Source: Siphlonurus alternatus
Lineage: Eukaryota; Arthropoda; Insecta; Ephemeroptera; Siphlonuridae
Assembly: GCA_949825025.1 (NCBI GenBank)
Contig: OX463787.1
Location: 19,563,482-19,627,481 of the forward strand
DNA length: 64,000 nucleotides
Direction of reading: 5' to 3'
In this document: piece by piece, positions 11,784 through 24,141 of the stretch
Layout of the letters: each line of letters opens with the position of its first letter
Position numbering within the stretch: position 1 is the stretch's first letter
Translations under genes and position numbers: made by a program
Notes under the pieces: model-generated
The model's database searches: none
Told to the model about the DNA's origin: nothing
Seen by the model: only the letters and a program-made list of their open reading frames with translations

Positions 11784-12645
11784 TTATTTAATAAACATAT
11801 AATATAATGAGTATATATTTTTTATAAAATGCATAGAAATATCAAAGTAAAACAATATTTCTGTTCTGCAGATCATGTCGTCACATCTTTCACAAGCGGT
11901 TGTTGTCCTGGCTTGTGATTTAAAGGCCTTATGAACCTTTGCACAATAATAAGTAAACGGTAAGCTTTGCTTTAGTATGATTTGGCTGCATAAAATTTTT
12001 TGTTTCAGTAGCACAAATATCAAAGATAATAGCCGATGAAAAGGAACCTGTGACGTCACTCACGCTCATTCAGTGGCAACAATATAGGGAAATCCCTGCA
12101 AAAGATCGGTTGACTCCCGCTTCAACCACGGCCACAATTTGACTTCTGTAATTTTGAAACTTTACCAGGACAGTCTTGATAGTATTTTTCAAATAGCCTG
12201 AAAGATTTTTTTTTTATGACATTCATACAAACCGAGTTATTGCGGTAGATAGAGGAGCGAAAATGTTGTACAGGAAAACAATGTTAAATTTTTCGCTTAT
12301 CTTGCTACCGCAAAAACTCAGTCTGTACACACTTCACCAAAAAAATTCTTTCCGTCTATTTGACAATTACTATCAAGACTGCCCTGGTTAAGTTTCAAAA
12401 TTCCAGAAGTAAAATTGTGGCCGTGGTTGCAGCGGGAGTGAACCTATCTTTTGCAGGGATTTCGCTATATTGTCACCGCTGAATGAGCGTGAGTGACGTC
12501 ACAGGTGCTTCTTCATCGGCTATTATTTCTGATATTTGTGCTACTGAAACAAAAAAAAATATGCAGCCGAATCACACTGAAGCAAAGATAATCGTGTACT
12601 TAATACTGTGAAAAGGTTCTTGAGGCCTTTATGAATTACTACAAT
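11784..12645. mobile_element. ~730-bp foldback repeat
   Basis: From about 11915 to 12645 the sequence is a long imperfect palindrome centred near 12275. Mirrored pairs include CTGTGACGTCACTCACGCTC versus GAGCGTGAGTGACGTCACAG, and CCACGGCCACAATTT versus AAATTGTGGCCGTGG. The open frame on - is part of the arm. 11784-11914 is AT-rich flank. Confidence 0.7.
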
Positions 12646-13007
12646 TCAGCACTGATTGCCATTTAAGTAATTATTATTTTCTTAATTAAGTTCTGATAGG
12701 TTCTATTAGTGTTAAATTTAGGTAAAAAGAGTAACGTCCTATTTGTGAAGATGATTGGGGAACTGTTTATAATGTGTACAACTGTAATGTTTTGTTTTAA
12801 GATTGAAAGTTTCCGATTTTAAATACATTTTTAATTTACAATACATGATTTTCCATGTGGACAATAACTGTGTTACTATAATGGTTGAGATTATTGTTCT
12901 TTTTTTTTTTTTTTTTTTTGCTCAATGTTCTTTTTATGTTCCTTTTTTTAATCATTACATATTTTTAATATAACTGAATTGTAATAAAAATTGCATCTAA
13001 TTTTTGC

Positions 13008-13230
13008 TCTGTTATCATCTTTTTTCCTCCTATTTTGCACCATTTTAGAGGAAGAAAGAGATAAAAAGACGAGATTACGTATTTCTTTCTCTCTTTGAGC
13101 ACAAAATGTTTGAAATATATTCTTTATTTCTTCCTTTTTTTAAGCTAGGAAAAAGAAGATGTGTTTTAGACGTTAAACGATTAGTTATAGACGTGTAATG
13201 GATGAGTTGAAGACGAAGAGTTTCAACTAG
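13008..13230 (-). mobile_element. MITE family A, copy 4
   Basis: Inverted, somewhat diverged copy (TTTTGCACCATTTTAGAGGA; ends GAGTTTCAACTAGG). It lies inside the 3.74-kb foldback element. Confidence 0.65.
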
Positions 13231-13507
13231 GTTAGCAGTCTAATGAATTTCTTGATTGTTTTAACATCAAAAGATTGTGAATATTTTTACTGAAGGCAAA
13301 AAGCCTCATTCGTTAAAGAGTATTGGTTCCAATGATGTACTCTTGTTGGTGCATGTATTATTACATGGTGCTTAAAACTTGTTGTGATCTCCATCAGATG
13401 AAGGTGTCTAAATTATATTAATATGATGTATTGATATGCATATTTTTTCTTTGACTGTATTTATTGCTTAAAATAGGTAGAATAAATAATAATATTTGGT
13501 GCAACAA

Positions 13508-13966
13508 ATGGGCTTAAGGGGTGTAATTTTTTTACTGGCTCAATCAAAAGAGCATGTCGAAAAATAACCCTTATATTTTTTTGCGATTTTTTTTAGCACT
13601 GCATCATACCTAAAATGGAGATTAAAAATGTATCTTGACCTGGAGGTTCCATCCGCAACGCCTATGACGTCACTACATTCTTTGGTTCAACTATATAACA
13701 CTTGTAAAAAGTTATTGCGTTGTTGTTTGTTTATAAAAATTATAATTTGTTTCCATAGCAACGTGTTTGTTTAAAAACATTAAATAGTTGACCCAAAGAA
13801 TGTAATGACGTCATAGGCGTTGCGGATGGAGCCTCCAGGTCAAGAGAAATTTTAATCTCCACTTTGGGTATGATGCAGTGCTTAAAAAAATCGCAAAAAA
13901 TTCTAAAGGATATTTTTCGACCTCTTTTAATTGAGCCAGTAAAAAAATGACACCCTGTAAGCCCAT
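13508..13966. mobile_element. MITE family B, copy 2
   Basis: Complete hairpin: ATGGGCTTAAGGGGTG at the left and CACCCTGTAAGCCCAT at the right. TGACGTCA occurs in both arms. Nested in the 3.74-kb element. Confidence 0.8.
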
Positions 13967-14782
13967 TGTTGTTACAATTATTACACCATAATGTGTTATT
14001 AATTAATACCAATGTGAAGGAAAAATACAATGTGTTTTATTTTATTTTAAATTGATTCAATTCAATTTTTATTCAAAGAAATTGTTGTTATGGGCTTATG
14101 TGAATATTTTTGTATGAAAAAAAAATTGTTGACGCAATATTAGCATAACTTTAAACAAAATGTAAAGCCGCTGCTTTCGTTATAAATTTTCGGTGGCAAT
14201 AATAAAATAATAAGTGGAGTCAATGATTTCCTAGAAATGCAAACTGCATTCATTTTGATTTTACTTCTCAATACTACACAGTAAATTTGAAGAATATTGT
14301 AAATTGATGCATAAATTAAGTTAAACATTATTATGTTGAAGAAAGAAATGTAGGTAATAATAGTAAGTGCGTGTCAATGAAAAATATATGTGTAAATTGG
14401 TAATTTCATGCACTGGTAAGATGTAATTATTATACGAAGAATAAAAAAAGGGAAAATTTACAATAAAACTTTATACAATATATTTGCTCACCTCTTTTTT
14501 TTTAATTTTTTTAACATGTTAATACTGTTAATATTAATATGTTATATTCAATTCGAATAATTTTAATTTAATTACAAATGAGTAAATTAAATTAAATAAC
14601 AAAGTTTTATAATTCATAAAAAAAAAGAAAATTAAAAAAATTAATATAAAAAATTAATATTGTAAAGTAATTAACTAAATATCTACTAAACATTAGATGA
14701 GAAAATACTTAGGCCACCAAAAAAAAATTTCTATTCATTTCGTTCAAGTTTTTAAATCAACATCAGCGATAAAAAAAGATAA
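13967..14782. other. AT-rich interior, nothing recognised
   Basis: Low-complexity AT-rich DNA inside the foldback element. The short open frames are unsupported. Confidence 0.5.
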
Positions 14783-14789
14783 TCATTTT

Positions 14790-14985
14790 TGCACAGCCGC
14801 GATAAAACGAGTTAATCGTTTTTGCGCAGCCGAGATAAAATGAGTTAGCCCTTTTTGAGCGCGCGCGATAAAACGAGTTGATCGTTTTTGAGCGGCTGAG
14901 TTAAAATGAGTTAGTCCTTTTTGAGCGCGCGCGATAAAATGAGTTGTTCGCTTTTGCAAATCGCGATAAAACGAGTTAGTCCGAT
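14790..14985 (-). repeat. 33-bp minisatellite, right arm
   Basis: Inverted counterpart of 11287-11480 (CGATAAAACGAGTT units). Unit order and count are close to the left arm, as expected for arms of one foldback element. Confidence 0.85.
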
Positions 14986-15128
14986 TTGACGGAACACCAT
15001 CGAATTTGTTTCCATAGCAACGTGTTTGTTTAGAAACATTATATAGTTGACCCAAAGAATAAAATGACGTCATAGGCACTGCGGATGGAGCCTCCAGGTC
15101 AAGCGACATTTTTAATCTCCATTCTAGG

Positions 15129-15311
15129 TAAACTGATTGTGAGATAGAAGTTTAACATTGGCCTTATGGATGGAAACCGGAAATGGAGCTGTTGTAAGAA
15201 AACTGCAACACTGAATTTGCTCAAACCATTAGCGATTATGTTTTAGAACATTTTCGATTTGTTAAAATTTATTTCATTTGATTCGTTTGCAGGGAAATAT
15301 TCTTTGACTCC
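15129..15311 (+). repeat. Dispersed repeat J, copy 2
   Basis: Lies exactly at the junction between the two large duplication copies. It shares GGAAACCGGAAATGGAGCTG and TTTGCAGGGAAATATTC with 2880-3215. It may have provided the homology for the duplication. Confidence 0.6.
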
Positions 15312-16159
15312 ACAGCAGTAACTGAGATTAATCGTCAATAAGAATAATATAACTAAATGTTTTGCAATAAATAACAAAATGTTGATCAAATTTAGATTGT
15401 GTACAAAATAAGAAAAAGGATATTATTAACATTTTATTCTGATTGATTTTATTCTTATTTACATAACTAAATAATAGAAAGTAATTTGAAAAGAAATTAA
15501 TTAAATTTTAATAAATTTAATTAAGATAAAATGTAATGATATAGGATCATGGTGACCTCTAGTGGCAAATGTGTAAATTTCTTGAACACATCTTGTTTAT
15601 TCAAATCAGTTCAAGCATGAATTGTTAGTAAAAATTATATTATACAATTAATAGAGTACATAAAGAACCAAGAGATGGCACTGATAGCTGTAATTTTGAC
15701 TGATTCTACCGAGGATACGGCAATATCTATAACACTGGGAGAATCACAAAAAACAACCAAATTTATATATGAAATACATCACTTACAAAGTTAAAAAAAA
15801 ATGTTTTTTTTTATATTTGTCTGAAAGTATTTGACAACTAATTATGGTGTTGTCATTTCTATAAAGTTATGCTGTGGATGATGACAGAGCATTTACATGA
15901 TTTTAAAATGTTAAAACAGCCGATCTGTACTCGCTAGGCGCACGTAGTTCCAGCTGTTACCACCAGGTTCACACTAATTTTATGACGCTAATATGACATT
16001 TAAAATTTAAAAAATGTAAGATTACTTGAGGAAAAAACTGGAAGTGGAAGAATTTTGTCTGAACTATGGACACGGAATATCTGCTGATTCTCACTAATTA
16101 AATTAACGTACAGTATATACTCTATCTAAAAAGTTAAAGCTTTAAAATTGAACTACTCA

Positions 16160-16507
16160 TATCAAATAAAGTATCGGCCTCATTTTTGTTTATTACAGAA
16201 ATGGATAGAGCGTGCAAAGTTATGCTACCCTGATTTTATTCAGATTTTTTAGAGTCCAGGAAGTATTTTTAAAAAATTATTGAAAGTAATTTTTGTGACG
16301 TCATGAGGCGCCTCTCTTTAAGAAAAAGATAGGACTTTAACGCCGCGTGACATCAATGACTTTTGATAATTTTTTTTTAAAAATACTTCCAGGGCTGCAA
16401 AAAATATGAAAAAAAAAAACAGTACAGCATAACTTTGCACCCTCTATCCAATTCTTCAATATTAAAAAAAAAAAAAAGGTCGAGACACTCCATTATAAGA
16501 CACTCCA
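16160..16507. mobile_element. MITE family C, copy 2
   Basis: Duplicate of the copy at 8000-8345, with slightly longer A-runs. Confidence 0.7.
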
Positions 16508-17203
16508 TTAATCTTCGTGCTATACTTTTGATGTTGATCTACAGTTAATTTAAAGTGTTTTTTCTTTATAGTAAAATATTCTATAAAATAAATGTTGATC
16601 GTTTCTGAACATCATTGAAAAGAATAAAGGAACATCGACAAATAATCTCGATAATATTTATTTATGAATTATTTATAAACTATTATTTTTTTTGAATCAT
16701 AATAATGTAAAATAATGTTATTCTAGTTTTCTCAGTACAAATAGGTCAATGAACTATGATAAAAGTTTTTGATATCAATATGACATCGTATGATAAGAAA
16801 TTTATTTACAGCCGTTCAATGAACGTTCGTATAAATACGAGGCTGTGTGTGTGATCCGCCATTCTGTTTTTTTAAGTTTGAAAATTTGTCCAAAGGTCAC
16901 GTGTGATAAGGAAATTAGTTACAAAATTTCACAAACAGAAAGTTAATTGGACCAAAATGTAAAATACTGTACTGACGTACGGGACCAAAAAAATGTATAT
17001 TTTCTTACATTGGCAACAATGTGTATTATATAGAAGTGGATTGGTCAAAGGTCGTTCGATATTGCCTACTCTTATCACTCATACCTTGATGCCAAACGTC
17101 TTTTATGACGTCACTCATAAAGACTGTGTATATGCATTTTTGTGGTTCTGTCGGAACATGAAACTGTAAATTCTATCAAACAATACACTCAAATTAATTT
17201 AAA

Positions 17204-17381
17204 ATTCCCGCCGAAAGTAGCCGGAAGTGAAAGGTTTCTGCCCTTCCTCTTTTTATTTGTAGTTTGAAATTTTACAGAGAGCTTTGCAATATGTGGACTG
17301 ACTTGTTTGCAAAAGTACAAAAATCGGACATGAACAGGAAGATCAAAAACTACACACTTCCGGCTGTTTCCGGTTGGAATT
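17204..17381. mobile_element. MITE family M, copy 4
   Basis: Duplicate of 9046-9223. Here the left arm reads AGTAGCCGGAAGTG without the change seen in copy 1. Confidence 0.65.
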
Positions 17382-17429
17382 TCAAGAAAATTTGACTATA
17401 CACAGATAAATTATTGTTTAAATTTTAAT

Positions 17430-17805
17430 GGTAAGTATCCATCAGAAAAATTGTATAGTCTCCATGTTCGTTTGCTGATTTTGAATCCTACTACAACCAC
17501 TGCGCATCAGCGCGCAACCCTTCTGCGCACGTTTTTTCGGCTCGAAGTCAAAACACTACTACCGCGAAATTCTTTAGATGCTCTTTAATTAAACTGATCC
17601 AAAGCAAATAATAAAATTTTTATAGCAGCAAACGTAAAAGGTTAGTGCCAATATATAATTTTAAATTTGCAAACATAACTTATTTTAGAGGGTTAACAAT
17701 AAGCGATCAAAAAATTGCTCCGTATAGGATCTTACGTGCGCCCAATCTTTTTTTGTAAGTAAATGGAAGGACAAAGGATTGGTGATGTCATCATGGATGC
17801 TGACC
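17430..17805. mobile_element. 376-bp MITE private to duplication copy 2
   Basis: The left end GGTAAGTATCCAT and the right end ATGGATGCTGACC are imperfect inverted repeats. Copy 1 has the empty site TTTTAATTGCTTC near 9270, whereas here AT flanks the element on both sides (17428-17429 and 17806-17807). The insertion therefore post-dates the duplication. Confidence 0.75.
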
Positions 17806-18100
17806 ATTGCTTCATTTTCTTAACTATATTTAAATTTGAGATTCGCTAGCCCCTAGCTGTATAGGCAACTTATTCTGCAAAGCATACGATTATCACCTCT
17901 CACATAAATTATAATAAACAACTGCAATCATGGGATCACCGAAGTCAAGCAAATTCAAGATGGGTGACCACTTTTAGTAAAAATTACGGTACTACCTTCT
18001 TGTCAATTTACCTTTTTTTTATTATTATATTCTTTATATTACAAAAAAGTAAACAATTATTAATTTTATTGCTAAAACATGAAAACTGCAATTCATTTTA

Positions 18101-18368
18101 CACCCGAGTCGAAATATATTACATATTTTCTTCACTCTTAAACTCTCCTCTCGTATTTTTTTCTCTTATTTTGCACCGTTTTAGAGGAAAAAAGAGGGAA
18201 AAGACAAAATTACGTATTTTTTTCTCTTCATGAGAATAAAATATTAGAAACGTTATCTTCATTTCATCCTCACTTTGAGCGTAGAGGAAATAAGATGTGT
18301 CTTAGAGGTAAAAAGATTAGGATTAGACGTGTAAAGGATGAGTTGAAGACGTAATTTTTCAAATAGGG
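18101..18368 (-). mobile_element. MITE family A, copy 5
   Basis: Duplicate of 9573-9840, inverted. The open frame through it is not a gene. Confidence 0.7.
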
Positions 18369-18480
18369 AATTTTTAATAAATAACTGAAATAGTTATTAT
18401 GACACCACGTGATAATATTTAACCAATCAGAACGTTTGAAAATTTTTCATGTACTTAAATTATTACCACAACTTAAATAC

Positions 18481-18690
18481 TCAATATAGAAGAGGTTTTA
18501 GTTACGTAACCTTTCACCGCAAGCAAGCAAGCAGACAGGTAAGCGAGCGCGCAACGAGAGAGTGAGGCAGGAAGCCGACAAGAGCATGCGAGCCAAACTT
18601 GTCAACGACCGCTCAGTTCTTGTGTCACAGTGGACGAGAGAGGAGGTCGTGCGGAGGAATGTCGTAAATCATCGTAAATGTAAGTTATGT
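18481..18690 (+). other. GC-rich candidate promoter/first exon, copy 2
   Basis: Same block as 9955-10160. The two changes seen in the GC-rich part (GCGAGCGCGC, GAGCCAAAC) are shared with the third copy at 63424, so copies 2 and 3 are more closely related to each other there. Donor-like AAT|GTAAGTT is at about 18678. Confidence 0.35.
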
Positions 18691-18744
18691 TGTGTTAAAC
18701 ATTATTTTAATTAACATTCTGTGCATAATAACTATATAAACGTA

Positions 18745-19001
18745 CCCTAGTTGAAAAATTTCGTCTTTAACTCATCCTTTACACGTCTAAACCTAATCTT
18801 TTTACATCTAAATCACATCTTATTTCCTCTTCGCTCAAAGTGAGGATGAAATGAAGACATTATTTCTAACATTTTATGTTCAAGAAAAGGAAAAAAGACG
18901 TAATCTCGTCTTTTTCACCTCTTTTTTCCACTAATATGGTGCAAAAGAAGAGGAGAAAAGGCGAGAGAAGAGCAAGAAAACTAAATTTATTTCAACTCGG
19001 G
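18745..19001 (+). mobile_element. MITE family A, copy 6
   Basis: Duplicate of 10217-10473, with TA on both sides. Confidence 0.75.
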
Positions 19002-19551
19002 TACTTTCTGAATTTTAATACTATGATTATGAATGGAATTTCTTACTATTTGTTGTTCTTTTTATAACTGTTTAAAAAAGTATTAAGTTCCGTTAAAATA
19101 TAAAATAAAAATAGTATTATGCATACATTGTATAGCATATTTTTATTATTATTATTTTTTGTAGTCTTAATAAATCCGTTTTGTAAATTTATTATGGCCA
19201 TGCATTCACATATAAAATTGCCTTTAATTTAAGTGGATAATTAAAATTTTCACAATAATCTAATTATTAAATGAAATAAGATTTTGAACGAATTATGGAA
19301 AATATTATTAATTAAATAAATTGTTAAAAATAGAAACAATCGATTTAGTTTTCAAGTATATTGTTCGATATTAAAATTTCTATGTTTTTATACCTTTAAA
19401 CGAAATAGTAAAGAACATTATAATAATTTAATTTTGTAAACGGGAAAACATATCGTAACTTCCTGGATGTATAAAGCTACTAAATATAAGAAATTATTTT
19501 TATATTGTAAGAGAACTATGCTATTGTTAAATTTGAAAGAACGGCACAACA

Positions 19552-20015
19552 ATGTGCTTACGGAGTGTCATTTTTTCACTGGCTAAATCAAAAGAGGAGG
19601 TCGAAAAATATCCTTTAGATTTTTTTGCGATTTTTTTAAGCACTGCATCATACCTAGAATGGAGATTAAAAATGTCTCTTGACCTGGAGGCTCCATCCAC
19701 AATGCTTATGACGTCATTACATTCTTTGGTTCAACTATATAACACTTGTAAAAAATTATTGCATTGTTGCTTATTTATTAAAAATAATCATTTGTTTCCA
19801 TAGCAACGTGTTTGTTTAGAAACATTATATAGTTGACCCAAAGAATGAAATGACGTCATAGGCACTGCGGATGGAGCCTCCAGGTCAAGCGACATTTTTA
19901 ATCTCCATTCTAGGTATGATGCAGTGCTTAAAAAAACTCGCAAAAAAATCCAAGGGATATTTTTCGATCTCCTCTTTTGATTGAGCCAGTAAAAAAATTA
20001 CACCCCGTAAGCCTA
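19552..20015. mobile_element. MITE family B, copy 3 (intact)
   Basis: Complete hairpin: left ATGTGCTTACGGAGTG, right CACCCCGTAAGCCTAT. It is the uninterrupted version of the split copy at 11024/15004 and so defines that insertion site. Confidence 0.8.
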
Positions 20016-21085
20016 TTATCAATTTAAATTTTTCAATTATCATAAATTTAGGCTCTCATTTGAAGTCATATTTTTTTAGCGTGGTTGTACTGAATGTTGC
20101 GATGTTATTTCTTCCTCAGGTGATTGTACGAGACTGCCTGAAGTAGCGACATGTTTGTCCTTGCACTCTTTCCCACCTTTTCGATTGATATTTTATTTCA
20201 ACATGCAAAGTATACATGACTTCTTGGATAATTTTTATTTATTATCATCGGAAAAGGAAAAAAAAAATATTTAAATATTTATAGTTACAATCGAGCTAAT
20301 TAATGTATTATAATAAATTTTAATTTTTTTAAACGGATATTTGTTCGATATTTTACTCCAGTTTTATTTTTAATATTTTTTTCACAATTAATTTTTATTA
20401 ACATGATCAACTTGATGTAATATATTATTTGCCGGTATAATTATATAGTTCACTAGTTCAAAAATTGTGACTGCAACTTTTGTGCATTATATTAATTTTA
20501 TTTTAAAATTATTCACAATCCGTTTCAGCAGTGTTTGAAAATAGAGCTGGCAATTCAGATCATCTTGAAACATTTGCGTTAACCCGTAGTGTACGAAACT
20601 CTCTCGTGTGATATTTTACAGCCGGGCAACTTCTGACGCATGTGCATGATCACGTGTTTACCATTAGGCCATCGTTCTTTGAAATTATATAATTGCTTTA
20701 ATTAACATATTTATCAATGATATAATCAATAATATTTATAAGAATTCGTAGGGATGATTAGAGGGCATATAAAATGTATCAAAAATATTTCTTCATTTCA
20801 AGTTCCGATAATTTTATTGTTTACGATAAAATCCGTTTTAATGTTCAAAAGGTAGTTTTCCAGAAACGATATTTTTAAAGTGATACTGGTATAGTTTATT
20901 TTTTAATCACCGGCTATACCATTAGCAGTTTTGATGCATGGTATTGCTGATTTTCAAATGTAATATGGCCTGACTATCTTGTAGCTTAGCTGTAAACGTT
21001 GTTATATTTATTTTATTTTTGTTTTTAGTTTACAACAATCTGTAGATTGTTTTGCTCATAATCAATCTAATATACGCAGGTTTGG
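20016..21085. other. AT-rich, mostly featureless
   Basis: A pyrimidine tract ending TTCTTCCTCAG at about 20120 could be a splice acceptor, but no donor or frame follows convincingly. Otherwise nothing repeats within the window. Confidence 0.35.
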
Positions 21086-21760
21086 ATTGATTTAGGTTAG
21101 GGTTTGCAGTCCGTGACTTGTAGTCAAGTCATGTAATGAGATTTAAATCACACCTGGTGTGATGGAGAGACCTTGCGGATAAACCAGACTTTTAATTAAT
21201 TTAAATATACTTTGGTAAAAATCGAATTAATATGAAGAGATTAAAAAACAATACTTTTTCTTACATTAAACTTAATATAAATGTAATATCATATTATTGT
21301 AATATAATATTATTTAATTAAATATAAATTTAAAATACTGAGCTTTCCAGAACCCAAATTTTGTGTTTATGCAGTATCATCCTCAGCAAGGTTGTCATGG
21401 ACTTGAAGATATATTACCTTCACTTATATATTTAGTTGTTGACTTAGAGTAATTACGAGGATGGTTTTCAATCTCTCGAAAAATGCGAAGGAGAGTAGGT
21501 GCAATACCGTGAGATTTGCTCTTGCTTCCCCCTCCGCTTGTTTTTGGTGTCTAGTGGGAGTGTAGCGGAGGTTCGGTCGTTTCCCTAAGTTACCAGCGAA
21601 ACCGGCCTCCGCTGAGCATAGCTTTAAATGGTTAGGATGGCACGGCTACTGCTTCTCCCACCCAGGGTACAAAATCGTCACGATTTACCACTATGTGGTC
21701 ACCCTGGCTTTGGATCATTCAATTGACAAAGAATTGTGACGTACCACCCCCTCCCCTTTA
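21086..21760. other. GC-richer unclassified block
   Basis: GC-rich segments at about 21090-21190 and 21465-21760 sit in AT-rich DNA. GGCTTTGGATCATTCAATTG resembles the body of the 5S-headed SINEs (GGCTTTGGACATCACTTTGG), so this may be an old, diverged SINE. No frame supports a protein. Confidence 0.3.
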
Positions 21761-22675
21761 ACCATATTAATCCTTATTTTTATTTATGTTTAGTTTTTAT
21801 TATTATTATTTTTCGTTTTATTTATTTTTTATTATGATTTTATGATTTTTTATTTTCATCCTTTATCCATCATCCTTCCACCTTAATAGTTTGGTAAACA
21901 ACCTTTTTTGTATGATACTGGGAAGCACGGGAAGTTGTGGTTTTTGGATTTTTTTTTTGACTTTAAAATATCTTACAATAATTGAAAAATAATTAAATTT
22001 TATTTAATGTTCTGTTGCAGGAATAAAAATATTAAATATTTAAAATTGAGAAAATATTAAATTAAGAAAGAAATTATTGTTTATTATTTTAAAATTATCC
22101 AATATTAAACACATACAACATACAATTTTGTCTGGTTTTGAAGCAATGCTTTCTCTCACGTAACTTCTAAGTTTGTTGGGTCAGATTGCATAGTCTTAAT
22201 AATTGAAAACAAAGCTTTTGTAGTATAATTATATAATATATGCTTAGTTTGGAGCCGTCCACTTTAAAAAATATCGTTTTTACCATTATTTTGAAATGCT
22301 ATATAAGCACTGGAACTGTGTAGTCATGGTTTCTTTACTCTCCTATGTTTTTGAAAATTTAAAACATGAATAATTATAAAAATGGATATTATAATTAATG
22401 CATAGATCGTATTTTGATTATTAATTGATAAGTTATCTAAAATTACGTTGCCGGTGATACATAATATATTAGGCAATATTTATATTTCTCTGAAATACAT
22501 AGCATAATTAATTAATTCTCCTTATATATTAATTAAATTTACTTTAAATGGAGTATGTAAATTGCTAAATCCCCAAAAACCACCTCATAAATCTATAAAT
22601 CCCCTAAATCCCTAAATCCCCCAACATCGACATGACCTCGAAACGTGACCTCCGCGAGGTCACCGCCCTGAAGAC
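21761..22675. other. AT-rich, nothing recognised
   Basis: Low-complexity T/A-rich DNA. A CCTAAATCC-type imperfect tandem run at about 22570-22625 precedes a short GC-rich stretch that ends in a donor-like CTG|GTGAGT near 22687. No protein frame was recognised. Confidence 0.35.
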
Positions 22676-22719
22676 CTCACTTGTCTGGTGAGTTGACTTC
22701 TTTAGTTAAAAATAATTTA

Positions 22720-23092
22720 TAATAGACAATAATGGTTGCTTTTTTTATTTCATAAATTAGAAAATATACATAAAATTGTGCTTTTCTGAAAATTTTAAGA
22801 TTTTTTGGAGTGCGGAAACTAATTAAAAATAAAATAAAAATATCTGAATCAAGATGGTACACGTGATTGGACAACCATGACATATCAACAGCCAGTCACA
22901 ACGCAATAAAATGAGTAATACTTACATGACGATTGTCCGATAGGTAATACCACCCTATAATTCTTATTATTTTGATATTTATTTAAATTAAGTTCCCGCA
23001 CTCCAAAAAATATTAAAAAATTCAGAAAAACACAACTTTACGTATATTTTTTAGTATAAAATTAAAAAATGCAATTATCACCGTCTATTGCA
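22720..23092. mobile_element. MITE family L, copy 1
   Basis: Foldback of ~370 bp: GACAATAATGGTTGC at the left, and GCAATTATCACCGTCTATTG at the right in inverse. It shares both arms with 52748-53114. Confidence 0.6.
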
Positions 23093-23392
23093 TTACAAAC
23101 ATAACGTTTATAAATGTCCTTTTGTTCTCTCAATGCAGGGACAACGTTAACTTGGCTGGTTTGTGGCTAAAACCTCGACGTCCTTACTGTTCCTGATGCC
23201 ACCATGTATCAACTGAGATAGTTTGTCTACTTACCTCATTACCTCATTTTTCACCGGTACTGTTCGCTAAACCTTATCATCCGTCTCGTTAATTCAATTT
23301 GGTTAGGTGAGTTGCCTTTTTTTTATATAAATGTTTGATGATCTACATTATTATTAAATTAAACAAAATGTAATAAAGTAATAAATGTGATA

Positions 23393-23722
23393 AAGTATCT
23401 ACCTTCAAAATTTTTATGGTAGAAATAGATAACAGGTTTAAAATTATGCTATTACTGTGATATTTTTTTAGATTTGTTAGAGTTCAAGAACTATTTTTAA
23501 AAAATTATTGAAAGTATATAAAAGTGATGTCTCTTGACGTCTCTCCTAATAAAAGGATACGTCCTAAAAGGAGCGTGGGTTCAAATCCAATCATATATGC
23601 AAAAATTTTGAGCAATTTTTCTCGGACCTTTACAATTCTTCGAAAAACCAGAGTGACCTAACTTTGCACCCTCTATCCATTTCTGCAATAAAAAGTTTGA
23701 GGTCAATACTATTGTGATCTCC
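23393..23722. mobile_element. MITE family C, copy 3
   Basis: Diverged copy. The right end TCCATTTCTGCAATAAAAAG followed by TTGAGGTCAATACTATTG identifies the family. Confidence 0.6.
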
Positions 23723-23745
23723 ACTGTAGCACCATTGGTCAGCAG

Positions 23746-23871
23746 TCACGTCTGGACTGGCCGCAACTCTCTGTGTGCTCAAGTCGAGAACCACGTGACG
23801 TCATCAACGTGGCAGTGACGTCACAGCTCGATCGTCGGTCTCGTGGCATCTTCATCGTGCAAGCAATAAAG
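23746..23871 (+). other. Exon-like block, weak
   Basis: GC-rich block preceded by GGTCAGCAG and followed by AAAG|GTATGA. It contains two TGACGTCA motifs. It shares the loose pattern GAGAACCACGTGACGTCATC with the blocks at 24491 and 25893. No reading frame is shared with them, so if transcribed it may be non-coding. Confidence 0.25.
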
Positions 23872-24141
23872 GTATGATAAAAGTAGCAGTACCTCCAGTG
23901 ATTTGCAACTAAAATATTAACATTCCGATCTTTTTTTTAATATTGTATTATTTTTTTATATTAATCGTATTTTTTTATCAGAAATTTAAAATAATTTTAA
24001 TATCTTTGGAGGTTCTCTCGGCTTTTTTATATGTATTATATAAAAAAATAATATTCGATCAAACTTTGCATTGTTATGTTGCATAATAATTTTGATATTA
24101 TCTTTGGATTATATGATGTAAAAGGAAAATAAGCAAAAGAG

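Larger units (their letters stand above)
11265..15003. mobile_element. 3.74-kb foldback element inserted in a B MITE
   Basis: The ends are perfect inverted repeats (TCGATGGTGTTCCGTC at 11265 and its complement ending at 15003). Each arm contains a 33-bp minisatellite. The empty site at 19790-19800 reads ATCATTTGTTT, so the insertion left a 3-bp ATT duplication (11262-11264 and 15004-15006). The interior holds AT-rich DNA, a 730-bp foldback, and A and B MITEs. There is no transposase ORF, so the element looks non-autonomous. Confidence 0.7.
7163..15128 (+). repeat. Large tandem duplication, copy 1 (interrupted)
   Basis: From CACAGCAGTAACTGAGATTA onward the sequence matches 15314 onward almost base for base, including anonymous AT-rich DNA and several MITEs. 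The match runs to 11264, stops for the 3.74-kb foldback element at 11265-15003, then resumes at 15004-15128. Without the insert the copy is about 4.2 kb. Differences between copies are scattered substitutions and small indels, so the duplication is recent relative to the MITE families. Confidence 0.85.
15312..19930 (+). repeat. Large tandem duplication, copy 2
   Basis: Counterpart of 7163-15128. It carries a private 376-bp MITE (17430-17805) but lacks the 3.74-kb foldback, so the B MITE at 19552-20015 is intact. Small differences in A/T runs and single bases are scattered evenly. Confidence 0.85.
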
